Assembly: GCF_002015035.1 (NCBI RefSeq)
Contig: NZ_MUXY01000012.1
Coordinates: 1 to 47,683, forward strand
DNA from: Haemophilus parahaemolyticus
Lineage (GTDB): Bacteria; Pseudomonadota; Gammaproteobacteria; Enterobacterales; Pasteurellaceae
DNA: 47,683 nt
Reading direction: 5' to 3'
The notes beneath the pieces are model-generated. The model ran no database searches. It was given only the letters and a program-made list of their open reading frames with translations, and was not told where the DNA came from. Every line of letters begins with the position of its first letter. Within the stretch, counting starts at the first letter, position 1. Shown here in pieces: positions 36,863 to 46,427 of the stretch. Both the position numbers and the translations under genes were made by a program.

Positions 36863-38590
36863 TTACATTTTCTCTACAGTCTTAATCCCTAACAGATCTA
36901 AACCTTGTTTCAATGTTTTTGCGGTTAATGCCGCCAAACGTAAACGGCTATTTTTCACACTTTCTTCTGCATTCAAAATTGGGCAAGCCTCGTAGAAGCT
37001 CGAGAATGTGCCCGCTAATTCGTATAAGTATTGGCAAAGAATATGCGGCATACCGTCTTTTGCTACGCCATTTAAAGCTTCTTCAAATTGCAATAATTTC
37101 ACTGCCAGTGCACGCTCTTTATCTTCGGTTAATACAATGTCGCCCGTTAATTGGTCTGCATCAATGCCACTGCGTGCGAAAATCGAACGAATACGGGTGT
37201 AAGCGTATTGCATATAAGGCGCGGTGTTGCCTTCAAAGGTCAGCATATTGTCCCAATCGAAGACATAATCGGTGGTACGGTTTTTCGAGAGATCTGAGTA
37301 TTTCACCGAGCCAATTGCTACCGCTTCTACCACCGCTGCTTTTTCTTCAGCGGTGAGTTCTTGGCTACGTTCTGAGATGAGTTTATCCGCACGTTCTACC
37401 GCTTCATCAAGCAAATCTTTCAGTTTCACAGTGCCACCTGAACGGGTTTTGAACGGCTTACCATCTTTGCCCAACATCATACCGAAGAACGGGTGTTCAA
37501 GGCTAAATGAATCTGGCACATAGCCCGCTTTACGGGTAATTAACCAAGCTTGTTGCATATGTTGAGCTTGACGACTGTCGGAGAACACCAACACACGGTC
37601 GGCACTCAAGGTTTCATAGCGATATTTGGCTGCCGCAATATCGGTGGTAGTGTATAAGAAACCGCCATCTTTTTTCTGTACGATTACGCCCATTGGATCG
37701 CCATCTTTGTTTTTGAACTCGTCTAAGAAGACCACCAATGCACCATCATCTTCCACCGCTAAGCCTTTCGCTTTCAGATCGGCAACGATTTCTGGCAACA
37801 TCGGGTTGTAAAGGCTTTCGCCCATCACATCTTTTTCGGTCAAGGTGACATTCAAGCGGTCGTAATTTTCTTGGTTGTGGTGCATTGTAATATCAACTAA
37901 TTTTTTCCACATGGTACGACAATATTCATCACCACTTTGGAGTTTCACCACATAACCACGCGCTTTTTCAGCAAAAGCTGCATCTTCATCGTAATGCGCT
38001 TTGGCTGCACGATAGAATGCTTCTAAATCGCTTAATTCAAGCTGTGAGGCATTTTCATTTTCCATTTTTTCAAGATAAGCAATTAGCATCCCGAACTGTG
38101 TTCCCCAGTCGCCAACGTGGTTGGCACGGATCACTTTATTGCCTAAAAACTCAAGAGTACGCACCACCGCATCGCCAATAATGGTCGAACGCAAATGCCC
38201 AACGTGCATCTCTTTCGCCACGTTTGGAGAAGAGTAATCAATGACAATCGTTTGTGGATTTGCGGTTTGAATACCAAAATTAACCGCTTGTAAGGCTGAA
38301 TTAGCGTTGTTTGCTAACCAATCTTTATTTAAGAAAATATTGATAAAGCCTGGACCCGCAATTTCTAATTTTTCAGCGACACCGTCTAAATTCACATTAG
38401 CCAAAATTTTTTGAGCAAACTCACGCGGGTTCATTCCTAATTTTTTTGCCGCTCCCATTGCACCATTCGCTTGATAATCGCCAAACTCAGGTTTACTCGA
38501 TTGACGCACTAAAGGCTCAACATTCTCGCTTGCTCCTGCAAGAATCATTGCTTGCTTGATTTTATCTGATAAAATTTGTTGAATATTCAC
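36863..38590 (-). CDS. argS: Arginyl-tRNA synthetase
   Basis: Class I aminoacyl-tRNA synthetase charging tRNA-Arg. The length of 575 residues is close to E. coli (577). An N-terminal additional domain (1-110) is followed by the class I motif HVGH at 129-132 (HIGH equivalent) in [16 protein letters not shown]. The region [13 protein letters not shown] stands in for KMSKS, as usual in this group. The C-terminal helical anticodon domain holds [10 protein letters not shown] and ends KTVEKM. The start is GTG at 38588-38590 (NIQQILSDK), only 30 bases from the divergent yecM start. Confidence 0.97.
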   Translation of the reverse strand: MNIQQILSDKIKQAMILAGASENVEPLVRQSSKPEFGDYQANGAMGAAKKLGMNPREFAQKILANVNLDGVAEKLEIAGPGFINIFLNKDWLANNANSALQAVNFGIQTANPQTIVIDYSSPNVAKEMHVGHLRSTIIGDAVVRTLEFLGNKVIRANHVGDWGTQFGMLIAYLEKMENENASQLELSDLEAFYRAAKAHYDEDAAFAEKARGYVVKLQSGDEYCRTMWKKLVDITMHHNQENYDRLNVTLTEKDVMGESLYNPMLPEIVADLKAKGLAVEDDGALVVFLDEFKNKDGDPMGVIVQKKDGGFLYTTTDIAAAKYRYETLSADRVLVFSDSRQAQHMQQAWLITRKAGYVPDSFSLEHPFFGMMLGKDGKPFKTRSGGTVKLKDLLDEAVERADKLISERSQELTAEEKAAVVEAVAIGSVKYSDLSKNRTTDYVFDWDNMLTFEGNTAPYMQYAYTRIRSIFARSGIDADQLTGDIVLTEDKERALAVKLLQFEEALNGVAKDGMPHILCQYLYELAGTFSSFYEACPILNAEESVKNSRLRLAALTAKTLKQGLDLLGIKTVEKM

Positions 38591-38620
38591 TTTTTAACCT
38601 ATTGCATATACATTCAAAAA

Positions 38621-39226
38621 ATGGACAAAATTATACCTGAAAACGCAAACTTTTACGAGAAAATGACCGCTTGTTTTGGTGATTTATCTCAATTCGAGCA
38701 AAAAATTCAGCAAATTGCAGAAATCGCAGGGATTGATTTCAGCCGATATGAAATCGATCATCTTGCGGTTCGAATGAATACACTTGAAACTGCTAAAAAA
38801 TGGCGAAATCTTTTGGTGGAAAATGTAAATATTCTTAGAGAAAGTAAAGTAAACGGTCGCCCAATTGGACTGTTTGAGCTAACGCAAGCGGTTGATTTTT
38901 GTGGACAAAAAGTCAAAATCATAGAACTTCCCTTTCCTAAAGGCAAAATTTATCCACAAGAGGGATGGGAACATATTGAAGCTGTCATCCCTATGCAGCA
39001 AAGTGAAAACGTAGATTCTTGGATTGAACGAGTAATAAAAATGTTTGCACTTAATGAGAATCCTAAACTTAATATTAAAATTAGCCAGCCTGAAGTGGAA
39101 GGTGAACACCTACCTAATCCGACCATTGCGATAAATGTAAAGAATGCAACTTTAAGTAATCATTCTTGTCTAAAACTACATCCTTATGGTATAAATGATA
39201 TTATTTGTTCAGAAAATCATTTCTGA
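38621..39226 (+). CDS. yecM: YecM-family VOC-fold protein
   Basis: A 201-residue protein of the YecM family, whose solved fold resembles glyoxalase/VOC-type metal enzymes. Function is unknown. Recognisable blocks are IDHLAVRMNTLETAKKWR (about 45-62), GLFELTQAVDFCGQKVKIIE and PFPKGKIYPQEGWEHIEAVI with a metal-ligand-like H and E. It is divergent from argS, and yecM also adjoins argS in E. coli, so the pairing is old. The ATG at 38621 is preferred over upstream frame extensions into argS. An uptake core ACCGCTTGT lies near codon 14. Confidence 0.85.
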   Translation: MDKIIPENANFYEKMTACFGDLSQFEQKIQQIAEIAGIDFSRYEIDHLAVRMNTLETAKKWRNLLVENVNILRESKVNGRPIGLFELTQAVDFCGQKVKIIELPFPKGKIYPQEGWEHIEAVIPMQQSENVDSWIERVIKMFALNENPKLNIKISQPEVEGEHLPNPTIAINVKNATLSNHSCLKLHPYGINDIICSENHF

Positions 39227-39249
39227 ACTTTCTCTTATTGGGGTACAAT

Positions 39250-39714
39250 ATGAAAAAATTTGGATTAGCTACTACGTTATTATCTAGCCTTGTGATGGTT
39301 GGTTGCGCAAATACCGACATTTATAGCGGAAGCGTATATTCTGCGTCACAAGCCAAAGAAGCTAGAGCAATTAGCTACGGTACGATTGTATCTGTGCGTG
39401 ATGTAAAAATCCAAGCAGATAATCAAGGTGTTATTGGCACAGTCGGTGGCGGTGTATTAGGTGGTATTGCTGGTTCTGCTATCGGTGGCGGTAGAGGACA
39501 AGCGATTGCAACTGCTGTAGGAGCTATTGCGGGTGCGATGGCAGGCAATACAATCGAAGAAAAGGCGAGTCAAGTTTCTTCATTAGAAATGACGATTCGT
39601 AAAGATGATGGTCAAGAAATCGTAGTTGTTCAGAAAAAAGAAGACGGTTTCGTACCAGGTAAACGCGTAAGACTCGTTGGTTCTAACTCGAATTTAAACG
39701 TTTCTTTACTTTAA
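39250..39714 (+). CDS. slyB: Glycine-zipper outer-membrane lipoprotein (SlyB/Pcp-like)
   Basis: A 154-residue lipoprotein. The signal peptide ends in lipobox LVMVGC with lipidated C19. A glycine-zipper hydrophobic block spans about 68-105 (GVLGGIAGSAIGGG, AVGAIAGAMAGN). A C-terminal domain of beta character follows (MTIRKDDGQEIVVVQ, FVPGKRVRLVG). SlyB/Pcp proteins of Haemophilus and enterobacteria share this plan and stabilise the outer membrane. The ATG at 39250 is chosen over a frame reaching into yecM. A related small lipoprotein gene follows by 22 bases. Confidence 0.87.
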   Translation: MKKFGLATTLLSSLVMVGCANTDIYSGSVYSASQAKEARAISYGTIVSVRDVKIQADNQGVIGTVGGGVLGGIAGSAIGGGRGQAIATAVGAIAGAMAGNTIEEKASQVSSLEMTIRKDDGQEIVVVQKKEDGFVPGKRVRLVGSNSNLNVSLL

Positions 39715-39736
39715 TTTTCAATTTTAAGGATTCATA

Positions 39737-40012
39737 ATGAAAAAACTTTCGTTAGCCGTATTAGTTAGTATGGTTCTTGCAGCTTGTACAGCTGAAGTTT
39801 ACTCTAACCGTGGCGATGCAACTATTTTAAGTAGCAAAAACATCTCTAACGATGTTGTAGAATTAACAGTACAAAAAGACAACGGTGAAATTGTGACTTT
39901 AAAACGTAAATACGACTCTCACGCAACAGTGGGAGCACGTGTCACTGTTACTGGCCAAGAAAACAAACAAGATTCAGACTTAAAAACAATTCATCGTTAC
40001 GAATTTAAATAA
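39737..40012 (+). CDS. Small lipoprotein resembling the SlyB C-terminal domain
   Basis: A 91-residue lipoprotein with lipobox VLAAC (C17) and no glycine zipper. Its body (LTVQKDNGEIVTLKRKYDS, ATVGARVTVTG) lines up with the C-terminal domain of the preceding SlyB-like protein (MTIRKDDGQEIVVVQKKED, VPGKRVRLVG). It looks like a partial paralogue. The ribosome site AAGGA is good. It lies 22 bases downstream, so the two are probably one transcript with the terminator at 40024. Confidence 0.82.
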   Translation: MKKLSLAVLVSMVLAACTAEVYSNRGDATILSSKNISNDVVELTVQKDNGEIVTLKRKYDSHATVGARVTVTGQENKQDSDLKTIHRYEFK

Positions 40013-40023
40013 TCTGGATAGAT

Positions 40024-40054
40024 AAGAAAACCCGACATAACGTTGGGTTTTCTT
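40024..40054. terminator. Bidirectional terminator between lipoprotein gene and tyrA
   Basis: AAGAAAACCC (40024-40033) pairs exactly with GGGTTTTCTT (40045-40054). It serves two convergent genes that end at 40012 and 40070. Confidence 0.8.
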
Positions 40055-40069
40055 CTACTTAAATTCGCT

Positions 40070-41188
40070 CTATTTTCGATAATCATTCGCTTGCTGCAAC
40101 AACACTTGACTCTCTTTTAAGAATTGTTCTGAATAATCTCCAAACCAGTGATGTACCTTTTCAAAAGCTTGAATAAAGCCCGCTTTATCTTTTTCTTCAA
40201 AGAATTTTAAGCTCTGTTCAAAAGTTGCTTTTAACGATTGAATGGTAGTGAGATTTTCAGGTTTATCCAAAATAATATCTGCATACAACGCCCCATCTTG
40301 AGCAAATAACCGCCCTATCATCGCAAGTTCTAAACGGTAAATAGGAGAAGAAAGTGCTAATAGCTGGTCAAGTTTTATCGGCTGCTCTGATAAATGCAAG
40401 CCAAACATAAAAGTCGAAAAGTGGCGTAGTGCTTGGATATAAGTCATTGCGTGATCGTGCTCTGTAGCATCAATCACTTCAATTTTTGCCCCCCAGATTT
40501 TGATCTGCTCTAATAACCATTCGTACTGCTCTGCTCCACGCCCGTGGCAGCAAACCACCACTTGCTTAGCTAAACTTTGCGTGTCTGGACCAAACATTGG
40601 GTGAAGCCCAACCACTGCTCCTTGATGCACTTTTAACATTTTTTGCAACGGTTGAGCTTTTACCGAAGTGAGATCGGCTAAAATCATCTTTTTAGTTAAG
40701 AAAGGTTGCAAGCGCTCAATCGTTTCTAGCGTTTTATTGATTGGCACACAAACAAGTACCAAATCAGCCCCCGCCAAAATGGTTTCAGCCTGAACCCAAT
40801 CATTTTGATCAAGGCTTACCACTTGGTAACCCGACAAACTCAGAAAGCGGTTAAATAATCGCCCTAATTTACCAAGTCCACCCACAATTACGATCTTTTG
40901 AATATTCGGATTCACTTGCTTAAAGCCGTGTTTGTTCTCGTTGGCATAGGATTCTCGCATCACGCGTCTGAGTACATCTTCAATCAGATCAGCAGGTACG
41001 CCTTGCATTTCAGCTTCGGTTCTGCGAGCTTCAATTATCGCTTTTTCACGCTCTGGTGCATAGACGGGAATGCCGTGTTCCAACTTAACTTTTCCCACTT
41101 CCGCCACTAATTTTAAACGTTCAGAAAGTAAGGCTATCAACTCACGATCAACCTGATCAATTTTTTCGCGTAAAGAGTTTAATGGCAT
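40070..41188 (-). CDS. tyrA: Bifunctional chorismate mutase / prephenate dehydrogenase
   Basis: T-protein of tyrosine synthesis: chorismate to prephenate, then NAD-dependent oxidative decarboxylation to 4-hydroxyphenylpyruvate. It has 372 residues. The AroQ-type mutase domain is at 1-90 (LREKIDQVDRELIALLSERL, with R/K active-site residues). The dehydrogenase begins with IVIVGGLGKLGRLF at about 104 and has LADLTSVKA and GLHPMFGPD (catalytic His). The ribosome site AAGGA lies six bases before the ATG. Two TyrR-type boxes lie directly upstream, indicating repression by tyrosine. Confidence 0.96.
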   Translation of the reverse strand: MPLNSLREKIDQVDRELIALLSERLKLVAEVGKVKLEHGIPVYAPEREKAIIEARRTEAEMQGVPADLIEDVLRRVMRESYANENKHGFKQVNPNIQKIVIVGGLGKLGRLFNRFLSLSGYQVVSLDQNDWVQAETILAGADLVLVCVPINKTLETIERLQPFLTKKMILADLTSVKAQPLQKMLKVHQGAVVGLHPMFGPDTQSLAKQVVVCCHGRGAEQYEWLLEQIKIWGAKIEVIDATEHDHAMTYIQALRHFSTFMFGLHLSEQPIKLDQLLALSSPIYRLELAMIGRLFAQDGALYADIILDKPENLTTIQSLKATFEQSLKFFEEKDKAGFIQAFEKVHHWFGDYSEQFLKESQVLLQQANDYRK

Positions 41189-41206
41189 AATTTATCCTTG
41201 ATATTG

Positions 41207-41224
41207 TGTTTATTATTATTTACT
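41207..41224 (-). promoter_or_regulatory. Weak TyrR box upstream of tyrA
   Basis: TGTTTATTATTATTTACT matches TGTAAA-N6-TTTACA with mismatches in both halves and loses the final A. It lies three bases from the strong box at 41228, an arrangement usual for paired TyrR sites. Confidence 0.4.
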
Positions 41225-41227
41225 TAT

Positions 41228-41245
41228 TGTAAATCAAAAATTACA
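41228..41245 (-). promoter_or_regulatory. Strong TyrR box upstream of tyrA
   Basis: TGTAAATCAAAAATTACA fits the TyrR consensus TGTAAA-N6-TTTACA with one mismatch and keeps the invariant G and C. It is 40 bases before the tyrA start and overlaps the likely -35 (TTGATT on the minus strand). Confidence 0.7.
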
Positions 41246-41251
41246 GATAAA

Positions 41252-42295
41252 TTACCTATTTATTGCCAAGATTTCAACTACTTTTTGCTTCACACTTTCT
41301 ACCGAAATTCTTGCCATTAAATTCTCACCTGTTTTAGATTTCGCTTTAGTTGCCCAAGGAAGTGCTTGCCACGGTTTACCGTAATAAGTTTGCACTACTT
41401 CATCATAAACAGAAATCACATTTTGCTGATCATTGTAAGGTGCAGTACGACGCGGATTGTGGATCGCATAAAGCCCTATCACAGGTGTGCCTTGAATACT
41501 TGCAATATGGGCTGAGCCAGTGTCAGGCGAAATCACTAGATCTGCTAATTTCAAGAGGGCGGCAAGCTCTTTTAGCGACGTTTTCCCTACCAAATTCTGC
41601 ACATTCGGGGCAAGTTGCTGAATATAAGCGGTCATTTCCAGTTCACGTTTTGCAGGCGAACCAACCAAAATCACGTTGATGTTTTGTGCTATCAACCAAT
41701 TGGCAATTTCAGCATAACGCTCTATTAACCAATCCTTTTCAGCCTTACTGGAACAAGGAGAAATCACCACATTTTTACGCATTGGATCAAGCCACTGTTT
41801 CGCTTTTTCAACCGTTTCCATAGAAATTGGCAATTGCCATTTTGGGGTTAAATCAGTCACGCCAATCGCTTTAGCAAACATCATCTGTCCATCTAATACG
41901 TGCGGAGAGGTGGTTTGTTCCACCTTTTGATTGGTAAAAAGCCACTGCATTTCACGGGCTCGATCTTTGTTAAACCCAATTTTTTTATCCGCTTTAATGC
42001 CAAGCGAGAGAATAGAAGCTCGAAATGCTGTTTGCATACTAAGCAGAAAATCAAACCGCTTGTGGGAAAGCTGTTTCCAAATTGTAAAAATATTTTTCCA
42101 GCTAGATTTTTTATCAAACGGAATTAACGTTACATTAGGGAGATCTTGCATCAGCATTGCTTCGGTTTTACCGATAATCCAAGTAATTTCCACATCGGGA
42201 TATTGGCGTTGAATGGCTTGCACGACCGCAAGAGTGTGGCAAACATCGCCAATAGCAGAGAGACGAATAATACAGAGGGATAGGGGCTTTTTCAT
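41252..42295 (-). CDS. opsX: Lipopolysaccharide heptosyltransferase, OpsX-type
   Basis: GT9-family glycosyltransferase that adds heptose to the Kdo-lipid A core of lipooligosaccharide. It has 347 residues with two Rossmann-like halves. The N-terminal block is LCIIRLSAIGDVCHTLAV and the donor-side block is VISPDTGSAHIASIQGTPVIGLY, which is diagnostic. The plan resembles Haemophilus OpsX more than RfaF; the exact acceptor (heptosyltransferase I or a related step) is inferred. There is no strong ribosome site. It is upstream of tyrA on the same strand, but tyrA has its own control region. Confidence 0.85.
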   Translation of the reverse strand: MKKPLSLCIIRLSAIGDVCHTLAVVQAIQRQYPDVEITWIIGKTEAMLMQDLPNVTLIPFDKKSSWKNIFTIWKQLSHKRFDFLLSMQTAFRASILSLGIKADKKIGFNKDRAREMQWLFTNQKVEQTTSPHVLDGQMMFAKAIGVTDLTPKWQLPISMETVEKAKQWLDPMRKNVVISPCSSKAEKDWLIERYAEIANWLIAQNINVILVGSPAKRELEMTAYIQQLAPNVQNLVGKTSLKELAALLKLADLVISPDTGSAHIASIQGTPVIGLYAIHNPRRTAPYNDQQNVISVYDEVVQTYYGKPWQALPWATKAKSKTGENLMARISVESVKQKVVEILAINR

Positions 42296-42309
42296 ATAAA
42301 TTTACTATT

Positions 42310-42390
42310 GGTAGGGTGCATGGATTTATAAAATCCACGCACGTAAACAAGAGATTAAGGTGCGTGAAACCTTGTTTCACACATCCTACA
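42310..42390. repeat. Palindromic intergenic repeat upstream of opsX
   Basis: An 80-base element between GTAGGG (42311-42316) and TCCTAC (42384-42389). It contains two hairpins: GTGCATGGATTT with AAATCCACGCAC, and GTGCGTGAAA with TTTCACACAT. Its CACGCAC/GTGCGTG words recur in the fbpA-fbpB repeat. It lies between dppF and opsX on the minus strand and has no coding frame. Confidence 0.65.
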
Positions 42391-42403
42391 ATTTATTAAT
42401 AGT

Positions 42404-43384
42404 TTACTCCACCACAAAACAAGCAATTTTTCTACCATCTGGGTCGTTTTTCAATTGTGGTTGTTCAACACGACAGCGGTCGGTTGCAAAACGACAACGG
42501 GCATGGAAGGCACAGCCCTTTGGTGGATTAAGTGGACTTGGCAGCTCGCCTGTGAGTTTAATTCGCTCACGGCGATCAGCTTCGTTTAATCTTGGTGTCG
42601 CTGAAAGAAGCGCTTGCGTGTATGGATGTTTTGGCTCAGCAAAAATCTGTTTCACCTCGCCTTGCTCCACGCAACGCCCTAAATACATCACCATCACTTC
42701 ATCTGCGATATGTTCCACGACTGAAAGATCGTGCGAGATAAAGACATAAGAAAGCCCCATCTCTTCTTGTAGATCCATCATTAGATTGAGCACTTGAGCA
42801 CGCACGGAAACATCCAATGCCGAAACAGGTTCATCCGCCACCACAATATCAGGCTCAAGCATCAAGCCACGAGCAATCGCAATACGCTGGCGTTGTCCGC
42901 CTGAAAACATATGCGGATAGCGATCATAAAACTCTGGTTTTAAGCCCACTTTTGCCATCATATCCAACACTTTTGCCTTACGCTCTTTTGCCGAAAGCGA
43001 AGTGTTAATGAGCAAAGGCTCTTCTAAGATTGAGCCCACTTTTTTACGTGGGTTGAGTGAGCTATACGGATTTTGGAACACGATTTGAATTTTACGGCGA
43101 CGAAGCGTTGCCGTCTCTTTATCATTTTCCAGAAAGTTATGACCGTTGTAAAAAAGCTCACCTTCGGTCGGATGTTCAATCATCGTGAGCATTCGCCCAA
43201 GGGTTGATTTCCCACAGCCTGATTCGCCTACTACCGCTAGGGTTTTGCCTCGCTCAAGCGTGAAAGAAACACCATCTACCGCTTTCACCATTTTTGGTTT
43301 TGCAAATACCCCTTTCTTCACGGGATAATATTTTTTTAAGTTAATCGCATCAAGAAGCGGTGCGTTTTGATCATTTTTTTGCAT
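42404..43384 (-). CDS. dppF: Dipeptide ABC transporter ATPase DppF
   Basis: One of two ATPases of the dipeptide importer. It has 326 residues: Walker [10 protein letters not shown], signature [16 protein letters not shown], Walker B VVADEP, and the oligopeptide-transporter C-terminal region with cysteines ([15 protein letters not shown]). That region binds an iron-sulfur cluster in some relatives. The ATG at 43382-43384 follows a strong GGAGAGGAC site; the longer frame to 43423 overlaps dppD. Last gene of dppABCDF; the opsX side carries a palindromic repeat. Confidence 0.95.
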   Translation of the reverse strand: MQKNDQNAPLLDAINLKKYYPVKKGVFAKPKMVKAVDGVSFTLERGKTLAVVGESGCGKSTLGRMLTMIEHPTEGELFYNGHNFLENDKETATLRRRKIQIVFQNPYSSLNPRKKVGSILEEPLLINTSLSAKERKAKVLDMMAKVGLKPEFYDRYPHMFSGGQRQRIAIARGLMLEPDIVVADEPVSALDVSVRAQVLNLMMDLQEEMGLSYVFISHDLSVVEHIADEVMVMYLGRCVEQGEVKQIFAEPKHPYTQALLSATPRLNEADRRERIKLTGELPSPLNPPKGCAFHARCRFATDRCRVEQPQLKNDPDGRKIACFVVE

Positions 43385-43400
43385 ATTGTCCTCTCCTTGA

Positions 43401-44378
43401 TTAGCTCGGTAAGCCTTGTGCATTTAACGGCGTATGGCATTTCACGTGGCGACCATTTAGCTGGATTAATTCAGGCTCAACGGTGCGACATTTTTCTGTT
43501 GCATACGGGCAGCGCGGATTAAGTAAGCAGCCTTGCGGACGGTCATATTTACCAGGCACAACACCAGGCAACGACTGCAAGCGAGATTTTCCTTCTGCAA
43601 ATTCAGGCAAGGCTTTGAGCAAGGCTTGCGTATATGGGTGAAGTGGCGATTTAAAAATCTCTTCCGCACGCCCTTCTTCCACAACCTGCCCTGCGTACAT
43701 TACGATAATACGGTGAGCCGATTCCGCCACTAATGCTAAATCGTGGGTAATCAGAATTAATGCCATATTCTCTTTGCGTTGTAACTCAAGCAATAAATCA
43801 ATAATTTGGGCTTGAATGGTTACATCTAATGCAGTGGTTGGCTCATCGGCAATCAATAATTTCGGATTACACGCAATCGCCATTGCGATCATCACACGCT
43901 GGCTCATCCCACCCGAAAGCTGATGTGGATAAACCTCCAAGCGTGATTTTGGATCAGGAATGCCCACTAAAGAGAGCAACTCAATCGCACGCTCACGGCG
44001 AGCCGCTTTGCTCCCACCTTGATGCACTTTGAGGGCTTCCATAATTTGATAGCCCACGGTGTAGCTTGGATTCAGGCTCGTCATCGCATCTTGGAAAATC
44101 ATTGCAATATCAGCCCCCACAATTTTTTGCTTCTCTTTCGGTTTTAGGGCAAGTAAATCATTTTGGTTAAAGTGCAATTTCTCAGCCGTTACACGACCAG
44201 GAAAATCAATCAAGCCCATAATCGCCAACGAACTAACCGATTTTCCCGAACCAGACTCACCCACAATACCAAGTACTTCGCCTTCATTTACTGTATAACT
44301 TACACGATCCACCGCTTTGAATGGGGCTTTTTCATCTCCAAAAGAAACGGAAAGATTTTCAACAGTTAATAAACTCAT
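43401..44378 (-). CDS. dppD: Dipeptide ABC transporter ATPase DppD
   Basis: Second ATPase of the dipeptide importer, 325 residues. Walker [11 protein letters not shown]-loop [13 protein letters not shown], signature [16 protein letters not shown], Walker [13 protein letters not shown]. The C-terminal oligopeptide-ABC tail has the Cys motif ([15 protein letters not shown]). The ribosome site is GGGAGC. It lies nine bases after dppC and 16 bases before dppF, so it is part of one operon. Confidence 0.95.
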   Translation of the reverse strand: MSLLTVENLSVSFGDEKAPFKAVDRVSYTVNEGEVLGIVGESGSGKSVSSLAIMGLIDFPGRVTAEKLHFNQNDLLALKPKEKQKIVGADIAMIFQDAMTSLNPSYTVGYQIMEALKVHQGGSKAARRERAIELLSLVGIPDPKSRLEVYPHQLSGGMSQRVMIAMAIACNPKLLIADEPTTALDVTIQAQIIDLLLELQRKENMALILITHDLALVAESAHRIIVMYAGQVVEEGRAEEIFKSPLHPYTQALLKALPEFAEGKSRLQSLPGVVPGKYDRPQGCLLNPRCPYATEKCRTVEPELIQLNGRHVKCHTPLNAQGLPS

Positions 44379-44387
44379 TTTTGCTCC

Positions 44388-45278
44388 CTATTGTTTTAAT
44401 TTTGGATCGAGAGCATCACGTAAGCCGTCGCCCATCAAGTTAAAGGCTAATACAAGCGATAAAATTGCTAAGCCTGGAATGGTAACAAGCCAGTTCGCTG
44501 ATTGCATAAAACCGCGTGATTCTGCCAACATAGTACCCAGTTCTGGTGTCGGTGGCTGTGCACCGATGCCTAAGAAGCCAAGCGCAGCAAGTTCTAAAAT
44601 CGCGTTCGAAATCCCCATTGTCATTTGTACAATTAAAGGTGCAAGGCAGTTTGGCAAAATCACGATAAACATTAATCGCCACACATTCGCCCCAGCCACA
44701 CGGCTTGCCACCACGTAATCACGGTTTTTCTCATTCATTACCGAAGCACGGGTTAAACGCACATAACTTGGAATGGAAACAATCGCAATCGCAATCGCTG
44801 CGTTAATCAGTGAAGGCCCGAGAATCGTCACCACGCCGATGGTTAATAACAGGCTTGGAATGGCAAGCATAATATCGACCAAACGCATAATCAGAATATC
44901 AAGCGTACCGCCATAATAGCCAGCAAGTAAGCCTAAAATCACGCCTAACACGCAAGACATTACCACGATTAGCAAGCCTATGAAAACAGAGAGCCTTGCT
45001 CCATAAATAATACGAGAAAGCATATCACGACCGATATCGTCTGTGCCTAAAGTATAGGCTGAATTACCGCCCTCAAACCACATAGGAGGTAAAAGTAAAG
45101 CTGAGCGGTTTTGTTCGATTGGATCGAAAGGTGCAACCCAACCTGCAAAAATTGAGGCAAAAAGCACGATTAAAATAAAGATAAATCCAATTACCGCCCC
45201 GCGGTTTTGACTAAAGTAATAGACAAACTCTTGGAAAGGTGTTTTTGGCATTGGGGCTGTTACTGTCGTTGAAGACAT
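44388..45278 (-). CDS. dppC: Dipeptide ABC transporter permease DppC
   Basis: Inner-membrane permease of the dipeptide importer, 296 residues. It has about six membrane segments, the first near 33-55. The periplasmic segment carries the family block LGTDDIGRDMLSRIIYGAR. The EAA loop that contacts the ATPases is VAGANVWRLMFIVILPN. The ribosome site GGAGTGAACA is strong. It lies 16 bases after dppB. Confidence 0.95.
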   Translation of the reverse strand: MSSTTVTAPMPKTPFQEFVYYFSQNRGAVIGFIFILIVLFASIFAGWVAPFDPIEQNRSALLLPPMWFEGGNSAYTLGTDDIGRDMLSRIIYGARLSVFIGLLIVVMSCVLGVILGLLAGYYGGTLDILIMRLVDIMLAIPSLLLTIGVVTILGPSLINAAIAIAIVSIPSYVRLTRASVMNEKNRDYVVASRVAGANVWRLMFIVILPNCLAPLIVQMTMGISNAILELAALGFLGIGAQPPTPELGTMLAESRGFMQSANWLVTIPGLAILSLVLAFNLMGDGLRDALDPKLKQ

Positions 45279-45294
45279 TGTTCACTCCTCTCTT

Positions 45295-46299
45295 CTAAGT
45301 ATTTCGAATACGTGGATTGACCACACCATAAATCAAATCAACCAGTAAATTCACAAGAATAATGATAGTTGCAATAATCAACACCGAACCTTGTAACACG
45401 GGGTAATCTCGGGCGTTAATCGCCTCAATTACCCATTTACCAATACCAGGCCAAGAGAAAATATTTTCGGTTAATACCGCCCCTGAGAGCAACTGCCCCA
45501 CAATTAATCCCACTACTGTTACAACAGGAATTAACGCATTACGCAGTGCATGTACAAACACGATACGAGTAGTATTTAAGCCTTTTGCTTTTGCAGTACG
45601 AATATAATCTTCGCCCAATACTTCAAGCATTGAAGAGCGGGTCATTCGCGTAATAACTGCAAGTGGAATAGTGCCAAGCACAACAGCAGGCAAAATCAGA
45701 GATTTAATTGCCGCTAAAAATGCACCAGGTTCGTCCGATTGCCACGTGTCAATCAACATAAATCCCGTGTTGGTTTCAATCCAATATTCTGACGGTAAAC
45801 GCCCTGACGCAGGCAAACCGAGTGGCGTTGAAACATAGAGAATTAAAATTAAGCCCCACCAGAAAATCGGCATTGAATAGCCTGTAAGGGAAAGTGTGGT
45901 TACAATGTGCGAGATCCACGAATTTTTCTTCACTGCCGCAATCACACCAAGAAAAATCCCAACCACTAAAGACCAAAGCAAGGCAAAAAATGCAAGCTCA
46001 ACCGTTGCGGGAAAAAGAGTCAAAAACTCCTTGAGAACTGGCTCATTATTACGGAATGAATTGCCTAAATCACCATGGAAAACCCCTTTAATATAGTTGA
46101 AATATTGTTCAGGTAAGGGTAAATCCAAGCCGAGTTGAGACATCATTTGGGCGTGCACAGCTGGATCAAGCCCACGTTCGCCCATTCGAATTTCAATGGG
46201 ATCACCAGGGATAAGATGCACCAACGCAAAAGTAATTAAGGTAATCGCAATAAATGTAGGAATCACCATTAAAATACGTTTTAAAATAAATGAAAACAT
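45295..46299 (-). CDS. dppB: Dipeptide ABC transporter permease DppB
   Basis: Inner-membrane permease partner of DppC, 334 residues. The N-terminal helix MFSFILKRILMVIPTFIAIT is followed by a periplasmic loop with LIPGDPIEIRMGERG and LGLDLPLPEQY, then five more helices. The EAA loop is AKGLNTTRIVFVHALRNALIP. The end reads LIYGVVNPRIR, typical of DppB. It is separated from dppA by a 128-base gap with a strong hairpin. Confidence 0.95.
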   Translation of the reverse strand: MFSFILKRILMVIPTFIAITLITFALVHLIPGDPIEIRMGERGLDPAVHAQMMSQLGLDLPLPEQYFNYIKGVFHGDLGNSFRNNEPVLKEFLTLFPATVELAFFALLWSLVVGIFLGVIAAVKKNSWISHIVTTLSLTGYSMPIFWWGLILILYVSTPLGLPASGRLPSEYWIETNTGFMLIDTWQSDEPGAFLAAIKSLILPAVVLGTIPLAVITRMTRSSMLEVLGEDYIRTAKAKGLNTTRIVFVHALRNALIPVVTVVGLIVGQLLSGAVLTENIFSWPGIGKWVIEAINARDYPVLQGSVLIIATIIILVNLLVDLIYGVVNPRIRNT

Positions 46300-46358
46300 A
46301 AATAGATAATATAAGTAAATTTTGGGAAGATTTTGACTGCTTGTATCTCCTCTCTCTG

Positions 46359-46385
46359 CTTGGAATTGCCTTACGCAATTCCAAG
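46359..46385 (-). repeat. Hairpin between dppA and dppB
   Basis: CTTGGAATTGC (46359-46369) pairs exactly with GCAATTCCAAG (46375-46385), an 11-bp stem with a five-base loop. No T-run follows on the minus strand, so it is more likely an mRNA-stabilising or attenuating hairpin. It would favour high dppA over dppBCDF expression. Purine/pyrimidine tracts (CTCCTCTCTC, GAAAGAGAGA) flank it. Confidence 0.65.
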
Positions 46386-46427
46386 CTATCCCACAAGAGA
46401 AGGGAATGAAAGAGAGAATCAGCAGAA

